From Cellvibrionales bacterium UBA1963 (GTDB lineage: Bacteria > Pseudomonadota > Gammaproteobacteria > Pseudomonadales > UBA7434): DNA of 6,110 bases. The first letter of the stretch is position 1. Each line of letters starts with the position of its first letter. The position numbers were made by a program, and so were the translations under genes. Location of the stretch: contig DDED01000007.1 in NCBI GenBank assembly GCA_002336035.1, forward strand, positions 1 to 6,110, given 5' to 3'. The notes below the pieces were generated by a model that saw nothing but the letters and a program-made list of their open reading frames with translations, did not search any database and was not told the origin of the DNA. Below are positions 1 through 4,875 of this stretch, piece by piece.

Positions 1-138
1 ATTGACAGTCTAACTTTGATGGGTCATTCACCAAAAGTCAAATATCAAACCAGTGGCTTGCATATTATTTATCGACAAAAAGGCCAGTGGTTAGGTTTGG
101 CTGATCCGCGTCGCGAAGGTGTTTCGGCAGGCGATTAA
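1..138 (+). CDS. ggt: Gamma-glutamyltransferase, C-terminal end (partial)
   Basis: Frame 1 is open from the first base and gives 45 residues before TAA at 136-138. The gene's start lies outside the window. The tail reads GLADPRREGVSAGD, which matches the conserved end of the gamma-glutamyltranspeptidase small subunit, where a DPR-x-EG motif closes the protein. These Ntn-hydrolases move or hydrolyse the gamma-glutamyl group of glutathione and related compounds, usually in the periplasm after self-cleavage into two subunits. The catalytic threonine and the signal peptide are not in the window, so activity cannot be judged. The gene converges on mutM with 3 bases between stop codons, so any terminator for it must lie inside mutM. 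The family call rests on this short tail only. The symbol is given by family and the exact paralogue is unknown. Confidence 0.82.
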   Translation: MDSLTLMGHSPKVKYQTSGLHIIYRQKGQWLGLADPRREGVSAGD

Positions 139-141
139 TTT

Positions 142-957
142 TTATTTTTGACAGTTCGGGCAGTAATAAGTACTGCGTTGACCAATTCGTAATGCTTTAA
201 TTAATGTACCGCATTTTTTGCACGGTTGTTGCTCTCGATCATATACTCGCAGTGTTTGTTGAAAGTAGCCTGGCTTGCCATCACCCCCGACAAAGTCTTT
301 TAGTGTAGTGCCGCCCATTTCGATGGATGCCTTTAAAACGGCAATAATTGCAGCGACTAACCTCTCGCATTCTGTTTTAGTTACTTTTCCTGCTGGTCGT
401 GTTGGCCTTATTCCGCTGATAAATAAAGCTTCGTTAGCATAAATATTTCCTGCACCAACTACGATATGATTATCCATAATGAAATTTTTTATTGCGACTT
501 TTCTTTTTCTTGCACGAAGAAATAGATACTCTGCAGAAAATTCTTTGGCAAAAGGTTCTGGGCCTAGCTTATTTAATAACGCATGCTTCATCGGATGCTT
601 GCCTAACCATAAAACTGAGCCAAAGCGTCTAGGGTCATTAAAGCGTAAACATTTTCCAGTAGGCAACTGAAAGTCGACATGGTCATGCTTTTTAAGGATG
701 GTTTTTGATTCGACGATTCTAAGGCTGCCTGACATGCCGAGGTGAATCATAAAGTAACCGTGATCTAATTCAAATAAAATGTATTTAGCTCGACGAGCAA
801 TTGACCTAATAATATGGCCGTCAACTTTTTGCTTAAAACCGCGACTGATAGGCCAGCGAAAACGCGATTCTCGTATGATGACTTGAGCAATTTTTTTACC
901 AACGACGTGGCTTTCAATGCCGCGCTTGGTGGTTTCAACTTCTGGCAACTCTGGCAT
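142..957 (-). CDS. mutM: Formamidopyrimidine-DNA glycosylase (Fpg/MutM)
   Basis: Bifunctional base-excision repair enzyme that removes 8-oxoguanine and formamidopyrimidines and nicks the abasic site by beta,delta-elimination. The protein has 271 residues, against about 269 in E. coli. It begins MPELPEVET: after Met removal Pro2 is the Schiff-base nucleophile and Glu3 the general acid, which fixes the start. Other visible residues are Lys58 (catalytic lysine region), Met75 with Arg110 and Phe112 in FNDPRRFG (the triad that fills the gap left by the flipped base), the helix-two-turn-helix MDNHIVVGAGNIYANEALF (161-179) with Asn171, and a C-terminal CxxC...CxxC zinc finger (Cys246, 249, 266, 269) with Arg261 in GQRSTYYCPNC. 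All key residues are intact. No good Shine-Dalgarno stands before the ATG. The gene is downstream of rpmG on the same strand, but a terminator lies between them and a candidate promoter sits at 990-1018. Confidence 0.98.
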   Translation of the reverse strand: MPELPEVETTKRGIESHVVGKKIAQVIIRESRFRWPISRGFKQKVDGHIIRSIARRAKYILFELDHGYFMIHLGMSGSLRIVESKTILKKHDHVDFQLPTGKCLRFNDPRRFGSVLWLGKHPMKHALLNKLGPEPFAKEFSAEYLFLRARKRKVAIKNFIMDNHIVVGAGNIYANEALFISGIRPTRPAGKVTKTECERLVAAIIAVLKASIEMGGTTLKDFVGGDGKPGYFQQTLRVYDREQQPCKKCGTLIKALRIGQRSTYYCPNCQK

Positions 958-989
958 AATTATTTCAACCGTTATTTCGTTGTGCTAAG

Positions 990-1018
990 AGTAGAAAACA
1001 GGATTGATTTTCAGGCAA
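990..1018 (-). promoter_or_regulatory. Candidate mutM promoter
   Basis: On the minus strand, TTGCCT (1013-1018, 4/6 to the -35 consensus) is followed after 17 bases by TCTACT (990-995, 4/6 to the -10). The predicted start is near 983, giving a leader of about 25 nt before the mutM ATG. The site lies just downstream of the terminator at 1020-1048, where a separate mutM promoter would be needed. The hexamers are mediocre, so this is a proposal supported mainly by position. Confidence 0.4.
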
Positions 1019-1019
1019 T

Positions 1020-1048
1020 AAAAAACCCGCAGAAAAGGCGGGTTTTTT
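1020..1048. terminator. Bidirectional intrinsic terminator between rpmG and mutM
   Basis: AAAAAACCCGC (1020-1030) pairs perfectly with GCGGGTTTTTT (1038-1048) around the 7-nt loop AGAAAAG. The 5-bp GC core is flanked by an A-tract and a T-tract, so the element works as stem plus U-run on either strand. It lies 17 bases past the rpmG stop and should end the leftward rpmB-rpmG transcript. No rightward gene feeds into it directly, but it would also stop antisense transcription leaving the mutM region. Confidence 0.9.
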
Positions 1049-1065
1049 CAACAAAAATAAAAGGC

Positions 1066-1221
1066 TTATTTTATTTTTGCTTCTTTATACATGACATGTT
1101 TGCGCACCACAGGATCGTATTTCTTCACTTCCATTTTTTCAGGCATTGTTCGCTTATTTTTGTCGGTCGTATAAAAGTGACCCGTTCCGGCGGATGAATT
1201 CAAGCGTATTTTTTCTCTCAT
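1066..1221 (-). CDS. rpmG: 50S ribosomal protein L33
   Basis: Small basic protein of the large ribosomal subunit, located near the tRNA exit (E) site. The 51-residue product starts MREKIRLNSSAGTGHFYTT and ends with HVMYKEAKIK. It matches the proteobacterial L33 pattern (SSAGTGHFYTT-KNKR, then KK-DPVV-HV-YKEAKIK) along its whole length. The start is set at 1221 rather than at an upstream in-frame ATG (1248). MREKI is the common family start, and a GAGAG Shine-Dalgarno (1231-1235) sits 9 nt before it. The protein has no cysteine, so it is the zinc-independent form. It follows rpmB by 68 nt and presumably shares its transcript, ending at the terminator at 1020-1048. Confidence 0.98.
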   Translation of the reverse strand: MREKIRLNSSAGTGHFYTTDKNKRTMPEKMEVKKYDPVVRKHVMYKEAKIK

Positions 1222-1236
1222 AATGTCAATCTCTCG

Positions 1237-1278
1237 GTGCTTCAGCACGCTGTCTGATGTGATCAGATGGACTGATCA
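1237..1278 (-). other. Tandem hairpins in the rpmB-rpmG spacer
   Basis: Two inverted repeats fill most of the 68-nt spacer. TGATCAG (1260-1266) pairs with CTGATCA (1272-1278) over a 5-nt loop. GTGCT (1237-1241) faces AGCAC (1244-1248), in practice a 4-bp stem with a TTCA loop. A third CTGAT (1254-1258) could pair instead with ATCAG (1262-1266), competing with the first stem. Neither hairpin is followed by a U-run on the minus strand, so termination is unlikely. mRNA processing, stability or a modest control of L33 relative to L28 are possible. The pairing is seen directly and the role is inferred. Confidence 0.4.
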
Positions 1279-1289
1279 ATATTAATTAG

Positions 1290-1526
1290 TTAAACGGTTT
1301 CGCCGCGCCCACGCAATTCAGCTACGATGATATCGATGCCTTTTTTATCGATAATTCGCATGCCTTTTGATGAGACGCGTAAACTAACAAAGCGCTTCTC
1401 ACTTTCAAGCCAAAAACGATGGCGATGCAAATTAGGTAAAAACCGACGTTTGGTCCGGTTCTTTGCGTGCGAAACGTTATTGCCCGTAATGGGCCGCTTG
1501 CCTGTAACTTGACAAACTTTTGACAT
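1290..1526 (-). CDS. rpmB: 50S ribosomal protein L28
   Basis: Large-subunit ribosomal protein required for late 50S assembly. It has 78 residues, the same length as E. coli L28, and begins MSKVCQVTGKRPITGNNVSH. It continues with the family signatures TKRRFLPNLH-HRFW-ESEKRFV and LRVSSKGMRIIDKKGID, then ends ELRGRGETV. The start at 1526 is chosen over an in-frame ATG at 1544 because MS-VCQVTGK is the family N-terminus and a GGAG Shine-Dalgarno (1534-1537) lies 7 nt upstream. It is first in a leftward rpmB-rpmG unit driven from a promoter at 1661-1689. In related genomes radC lies immediately upstream on the same strand, and here only a relic of it remains. Confidence 0.98.
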   Translation of the reverse strand: MSKVCQVTGKRPITGNNVSHAKNRTKRRFLPNLHRHRFWLESEKRFVSLRVSSKGMRIIDKKGIDIIVAELRGRGETV

Positions 1527-1533
1527 CTTGATT

Positions 1534-1555
1534 CTCCAATGCATCTGGCCATTGG
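1534..1555 (-). promoter_or_regulatory. Hairpin overlapping the rpmB ribosome binding site
   Basis: In the rpmB leader (minus strand), CCAATG (1550-1555) pairs perfectly with CATTGG (1536-1541) around an 8-nt loop. The 3' arm runs straight into the Shine-Dalgarno: two of the four GGAG bases (1536-1537) lie in the stem. Folding would partly hide the RBS, so it could tune L28 translation. Ribosomal proteins often control their own mRNA, but I know of no such mechanism for L28. The structure is seen and the regulation is inferred. Confidence 0.35.
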
Positions 1556-1564
1556 TTGCAAATA

Positions 1565-1588
1565 AAGTCTAAGTTATTGAAAAGACTT
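1565..1588 (-). other. Hairpin in the middle of the rpmB leader
   Basis: AAGTCT (1565-1570) and AGACTT (1583-1588) are perfect inverted repeats with a 12-nt, AU-rich loop. They lie within the predicted rpmB 5' untranslated region, upstream of the RBS hairpin. The six-base stem is weak by itself. It is recorded because the leader holds two other inverted repeats (1536-1555 and 1625-1638). Confidence 0.25.
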
Positions 1589-1624
1589 AACAACTAATAG
1601 CTTGTGTTATATTTGTTGCACCGT

Positions 1625-1638
1625 GGCCAACAATGGCC
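1625..1638 (-). other. GC-rich hairpin near the 5' end of the rpmB leader
   Basis: GGCCA (1625-1629) pairs with TGGCC (1634-1638) across a 4-nt loop, about 15-30 nt downstream of the predicted rpmB start site. Partial extra pairing by CCG (1621-1623) with CGG (1641-1643) is possible across a bulge. It is not followed by a T-run on the minus strand, so it is not a terminator. A stabilising 5' hairpin on the ribosomal protein mRNA is the simplest reading. Confidence 0.3.
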
Positions 1639-1660
1639 CGCGGCTTAAAAAGAGCGCGAC

Positions 1661-1689
1661 TTTATACCAGAACGCCGCCGTCAACACAA
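1661..1689 (-). promoter_or_regulatory. rpmB-rpmG promoter, extended -10 type
   Basis: On the minus strand TATAAA (1661-1666, 5/6) is preceded by TGG, an extended -10 motif. A weak -35, TTGTGT (1684-1689), stands 17 bases upstream. A better -35 match, TTGACG (1679-1684), has only a 12-base spacing and is probably not used. The bases after the -10, GTCGCGC, form a GC-rich discriminator of the sort found at growth-rate and ppGpp-controlled ribosomal promoters. The predicted start is about 1653-1655, giving a leader of about 128 nt to rpmB. The promoter lies between the decayed radC and rpmB and is intact. A second, weaker match (TTGTTG 1628-1633, TATAAC 1606-1611, 16-base spacer) is further downstream. 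Confidence 0.65.
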
Positions 1690-1719
1690 GTTTTTCATTA
1701 TTACAGGCCTTATTTTGCC

Positions 1720-2050
1720 TTATAGGCGCGCTTCGGCCATTGATTAAGCCTTTCCGCCTACAACGATAATACGATCGATTAATTTGACGTCGACCAGCGT
1801 CACGCAAGGCACAATTACAGGGTAATTTTGAGGTCACCGCAGTTCGCCCCTACGATCGCCCAATGGTTATTGTGTGCCGCGATTAATGAGGTATCAGACA
1901 GGGCCGCAGGCGTTCAACTAAGCCATTTTCGCCAGTCCGCACGTTGGCCCATCAGGTTGTGGTGGCCATAGACCGACTCTTACTAGATAAACTTCGTTGC
2001 TGATGGGCTATACTGAATCACATAGAGTGAAGCGGGACACGGTGTATTTC
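1720..2050 (-). pseudogene. radC: radC relic (JAMM/MPN-domain protein RadC), heavily degraded
   Basis: No long frame is open, but pieces of RadC appear in order on the minus strand across different frames. KYTVSRFTLCDS (2049-2014) and SPSATKFI (2009-1986) match the stretch before the JAB domain (RRY... then SPxATxxxL). LIAAHN (1886-1869) and GDLKIT (1838-1821) bracket the place of the metal motif HNHPSGxxxPSxxD. LCLA (1814-1803), then after losing one base TLVDVKLIDRIIVVGGKA (1800-1747), then a stop (1744-1746) and SMAEARL to TAA (1720-1722), match the family end LVDVRVLDHxIVGxG...SFAERG-L. Stops also lie at 1985-1983 and 1817-1815. Motif residues His-Pro-Ser are lost. Intact RadC is about 220-225 residues, so much of the N-terminal half is missing. 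Traces may reach about 2097. The position, between rpmB and divergent coaBC, is exactly that of radC in E. coli, which supports the call. Confidence 0.88.
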
Positions 2051-2107
2051 ACTGTTAACACCGCAATAGGCGTATTTCGTCTCCATTTAATCGTGTGAAG
2101 TTTCAAG

Positions 2108-3325
2108 ATGACACAAACATTGCAAAATAAACGCTTATTGCTAGGTATTACGGGTGGCATAGCTGCTTACAAAAGCCCCGACATAGTTCGACGCTTGCGC
2201 GATGCTGGCGCCGAGGTGCGCGTCATTATGACTCGTGGAGCCACTGAATTTATTACACCGCTGACCTTGCAAGCCGTGTCAGCTAATCGTGTTCATACTG
2301 ATTTACTTGATGTCGATGCTGAGGCAGCCATGGGCCATATAGAGTTGGCTCGATGGGCTGATGCGATTATTGTTGCACCGGCTACAGCGGATGCTTTGTC
2401 CCGCTTTGCTCAAGGTCGTGCTGACGATTTGCTCACCACGTTATTAAGGGCTAGTGATGCGCCTGTGTTGGTTGCACCAGCAATGAATCAAGCCATGTGG
2501 CGCGATCCAGCCACACAAGACAATAGCAAGATTCTGCTGCAACGTGGTTATCAATTCGTTGGTCCAGCTGAGGGGGCTCAAGCCTGCGGTGATATTGGCG
2601 CGGGTCGAATGAGCGAACCCCTAGCAATAGTTGATGCGGCCACGGCTTTGTTTGAGCAACAATTACTGACTGGCCAGCACGTGGTGATCACGGCTGGACC
2701 GACCCGCGAACGAATTGACCCAGTGCGTTATTTAAGCAATTTTTCGTCCGGTAAAATGGGCTTTGCTCTCGCCGAGGCGGCGGTTGAAGCCGGTGCGAAA
2801 GTGACCTTAATTGCAGGACCTGTGAGTCTACCGACTCCCGATCGAGTAGAGCGCATTGATGTGATTTCAGCGACGGATATGCTGGCGGCTGCCGAGCTCT
2901 CGGCTGCATCAGCATCGGTATTTATTGCCGCCGCCGCCGTTGCTGATTTTCGGCCGCGAGCGGCCGCCGAGCAAAAAATAAAAAAAACCAGTGACATCGA
3001 AACCATGAGGATAGATTTAGTCAAAAACCCAGACATATTAAGATCCATTGCTGAAAGTAAGCGCTCACTTTATTGCGTTGGATTTGCCGCTGAAACTGAG
3101 AATTTACTTGCCCATGCGCGAGCCAAGTTAGCACAAAAATCGCTTAATATGATCGTCATGAATGACGTTTCTCGCTCAGATATCGGCTTCGCCGCTGACG
3201 ATAATGAGGTGGTCGTCATTACTTCTGAGCACGCGATACACCTTGAAAAAACTAAAAAGCGGCACTTAGCGCGTCGCCTTATCCAGCTTATCTCTGAACA
3301 AGTGGGTCCTGGTAACCGCGCCTAA
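2108..3325 (+). CDS. coaBC: Bifunctional phosphopantothenoylcysteine decarboxylase / phosphopantothenate-cysteine ligase
   Basis: Cytosolic coenzyme A enzyme, also called Dfp. CoaB joins 4'-phosphopantothenate to cysteine using CTP, and CoaC decarboxylates the product to 4'-phosphopantetheine with FMN. The length, 405 residues, is close to E. coli Dfp (406). CoaC domain (about 1-185): flavoprotein start LLLGITGGIAAYKSP, catalytic His77 in AAMGHIEL, PAMN (124-127) and clamp Cys160 in ACGDIGAGRM. CoaB domain (about 190-400): ITAGPTRERIDPVRYLSN, dimer and CTP motif SNFSSGKMG with Asn211, AAVADFRP and Lys290 in the KIKK loop, then VKNPDI and VGFAAET. All key residues are present. A weak GAAG lies 7 nt before the ATG. 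No convincing promoter is seen; TTTAAT at 2086-2091 would give a very short leader. dut does not follow, unlike in E. coli and Pseudomonas. Confidence 0.97.
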   Translation: MTQTLQNKRLLLGITGGIAAYKSPDIVRRLRDAGAEVRVIMTRGATEFITPLTLQAVSANRVHTDLLDVDAEAAMGHIELARWADAIIVAPATADALSRFAQGRADDLLTTLLRASDAPVLVAPAMNQAMWRDPATQDNSKILLQRGYQFVGPAEGAQACGDIGAGRMSEPLAIVDAATALFEQQLLTGQHVVITAGPTRERIDPVRYLSNFSSGKMGFALAEAAVEAGAKVTLIAGPVSLPTPDRVERIDVISATDMLAAAELSAASASVFIAAAAVADFRPRAAAEQKIKKTSDIETMRIDLVKNPDILRSIAESKRSLYCVGFAAETENLLAHARAKLAQKSLNMIVMNDVSRSDIGFAADDNEVVVITSEHAIHLEKTKKRHLARRLIQLISEQVGPGNRA

Positions 3326-3372
3326 AGCGAATAACCCCCTCCTTAACCTGATGATTTCTTCGGTATCTTTGC

Positions 3373-4734
3373 ATGGCGATTAATCCGACTATTTTTAGGG
3401 CCTATGATATTCGCGGTCACGCAGATCGCGAGCTTCATTCAGCAGCGGTTGATTTATTAGGCCGCGCAATTGGCACCACGGCTTTGCACGCTGGTCAAAC
3501 AACCCTTGTCGTCGGTCGTGATGGCAGGCTGTCATCGCCTAGAATTTATCAACAATTAATTGTTGCCCTGCAAGCCTCAGGCTGCAATGTGATTGCTATT
3601 GATCTGGTTGCGACCCCGATGTTGTATTTTGCTACGCACCATTTTGCCACACAGGCTGGAGTAATGGTTACTGGGAGCCACAATCCCAGTGACATGAACG
3701 GATTGAAGGTCGTGCTTGACGGGCAGGCGCTCAGTGAATCATCCATTCAAGGCCTGCGACGGATGATTGAGCAAGGCCAATTTAATGTGGGTCGGGGCAA
3801 TGTCAACAGCAAGGACATCAGTGAGGATTATATTCAAGCGGTGCGTGCTTCGGTTCCATCCTTGCCCTCTTTAAAGGTTGTCTTGGATTGCTGTCACGGC
3901 GCGGCGAGCACTATTGCACCTCGTTTATACCGATCAATGGGGTGTGAAGTGGTGGCGTTATATGACCGTGTTGATGGACATTTCCCCGCTCATTCACCGG
4001 ACCCTTTTTCACCCGGTAGCTTGGACAGTTTAAAGCAGGTTGTTCGGCAGTCTGATGCCGATCTAGGCCTTGCCTTTGACGGTGATGCTGACCGGCTGGT
4101 GGCGATCGATGCGCAGGGTCGGTGTTTGGACCCCGACCAGCTCATGATGTTATTTGTTCAGGCGGTTGCTGAGAAGCACCCAGATGCGGCCATTGTTTAT
4201 GACATTAAGTCTAGCCAACGGTTGGTTGACTGGATTATTCACTGTGGCGCTAGACCGGTTATCAGTAAAAGCGGCCACTCTATGATTAAGCACAAAATGC
4301 AAATTGAAAAAGCGGTTTTAGGCGGCGAATTCACTGGCCATTACTTTTTTGCTGACAGTTGGTTCGGTTTTGATGACGGCTTATACGCTGGGTTACGGTT
4401 GATATCCATGCTGGACTTTCAGTGCACACTTGCACAATCACAGGCAAGTTTGCCGTCGATTGGCCAGACGGTTGAACGCCATATTGGGGTCAATGACAAA
4501 GAAAAATTTCTTATTGTCGATCGTTTTATTACTGATTTGACTGCAAGCCTGCTATCCACAGATCAAATATTAACAGTGGACGGCATTCGCTTAAGCACGC
4601 CCAGTGGTTGGGGTTTATTAAGAGCTTCAAATACGTCTGCTGCTTTGAATTTGCGGTTTGAGGCTGATGATCAGGTAGCGCTGACAAAAATAGAACAACG
4701 CTTTATGCAAATATTACAGGCTATTCTTGAATAA
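3373..4734 (+). CDS. algC: Phosphomannomutase/phosphoglucomutase (AlgC type)
   Basis: Alpha-D-phosphohexomutase that interconverts 1- and 6-phosphates of mannose and glucose, feeding GDP-mannose and UDP-glucose routes to lipopolysaccharide core and exopolysaccharides. It has 453 residues (P. aeruginosa AlgC, 463) and the four-domain motifs in order. These are FRAYDIRG (8-15), the phosphoserine loop TGSHNP with Ser102, the Mg-binding DGDADR with Asp236, 238 and 240, the sugar-specificity loop GGEFTGH with Glu319, and the phosphate-binding loop RASNTS (417-422). The usual DCGNG is DCCHG (172-176), which changes two positions next to a conserved glycine. There is no recognisable Shine-Dalgarno before the ATG, and an in-frame TGA at 3352-3354 rules out an upstream ATG. 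It follows coaBC by 47 nt without a terminator, so the two are probably co-transcribed. Exact substrate preference cannot be read from sequence. Confidence 0.93.
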   Translation: MAINPTIFRAYDIRGHADRELHSAAVDLLGRAIGTTALHAGQTTLVVGRDGRLSSPRIYQQLIVALQASGCNVIAIDLVATPMLYFATHHFATQAGVMVTGSHNPSDMNGLKVVLDGQALSESSIQGLRRMIEQGQFNVGRGNVNSKDISEDYIQAVRASVPSLPSLKVVLDCCHGAASTIAPRLYRSMGCEVVALYDRVDGHFPAHSPDPFSPGSLDSLKQVVRQSDADLGLAFDGDADRLVAIDAQGRCLDPDQLMMLFVQAVAEKHPDAAIVYDIKSSQRLVDWIIHCGARPVISKSGHSMIKHKMQIEKAVLGGEFTGHYFFADSWFGFDDGLYAGLRLISMLDFQCTLAQSQASLPSIGQTVERHIGVNDKEKFLIVDRFITDLTASLLSTDQILTVDGIRLSTPSGWGLLRASNTSAALNLRFEADDQVALTKIEQRFMQILQAILE

Positions 4735-4743
4735 TACGCCGTA

Positions 4744-4761
4744 AATGAATGATTTTGCCTC
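4744..4761 (+). promoter_or_regulatory. Possible ArgR operator (ARG box), weak
   Basis: AATGAATGATTTTGCCTC agrees with the E. coli ARG box consensus AATGAATAATTATTCATA at 13 of 18 positions by my count, with the left half perfect. It lies 9 bases past the algC stop and 115 bases before argB, an arginine gene, which makes ArgR control plausible. The right half is poor, and no second box at the usual 3-bp spacing is evident. Confidence 0.25.
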
Positions 4762-4773
4762 GTTCAATGCCGT

Positions 4774-4806
4774 CCAGTGTGCTTGACGGCAAACGCTGGT
4801 TTTATT
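4774..4806 (+). terminator. Candidate intrinsic terminator after algC, with a competing hairpin
   Basis: CCAGTGT (4774-4780) pairs with ACGCTGG (4793-4799), including one G-U pair, over a 12-nt loop. TTTTATT (4800-4806) follows at once. A different and GC-richer stem, TGCCGTC (4768-4774) with GACGGCA (4785-4791), overlaps it and cannot form at the same time. The first stem would end the coaBC-algC transcript. The second, with no T-run directly after it, would spoil it. This is terminator/antiterminator geometry, but no leader peptide or ligand-binding structure is seen. Termination efficiency is uncertain. Confidence 0.45.
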
Positions 4807-4815
4807 AATGATTAG
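4783..4815 (+). promoter_or_regulatory. Weak candidate argB promoter
   Basis: TTGACG (4783-4788, 5/6 to -35) is followed by the AT-rich stretch 4800-4815, which contains AATGAT (4807-4812, 4/6 to -10, 18-base spacer). No better pair is found in the 141-nt spacer. ATGATT (4808-4813) and AATCAT (4827-4832) form an inverted repeat just downstream that could be an operator. The -35 overlaps the hairpin region, so one or the other reading may be wrong. Confidence 0.25.
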
Positions 4816-4875
4816 CATTGTAATAGAATCATCAGCCATATTCCCATAAGTTAACTAAAGAGCGATTGCCCACAT

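Noticed and set aside
814..1197. A 127-codon plus-strand frame
   Set aside because: It is antisense to the mutM start, the terminator and rpmG, all well supported. Its composition is that of a reverse-strand shadow.
1221..1248. Longer rpmG start giving a 60-residue L33
   Set aside because: The extra MLKHREIDI is not part of the family, and the good Shine-Dalgarno is placed for the downstream ATG.
1322..1561. A 79-codon minus-strand frame over rpmB
   Set aside because: It is in a different frame from a full-length, clearly conserved L28 and has no family signature.
1607..1837. A 76-codon minus-strand open frame in the rpmB upstream region
   Set aside because: It runs out of frame through the radC relic and across the rpmB promoter, has no RBS and resembles no known protein.
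2041..2062. GGTGT/ACACC inverted repeat and two GTATTTC copies upstream of coaBC
   Set aside because: The stem is only 5 bp with a 12-nt loop, and the region may be radC relic. Matches this short are expected by chance.
2951..2966. GC-rich inverted repeat CGGCCG-CGAG-CGGCCG inside coaBC
   Set aside because: It encodes the alanine/arginine-rich RPRAAA segment and has no T-run. It is most likely a by-product of codon use rather than a regulatory hairpin.
2728..3048. A 106-codon minus-strand frame inside coaBC
   Set aside because: It is antisense to the conserved CoaB domain, and its alanine- and serine-rich text mirrors the GC-rich coding strand.
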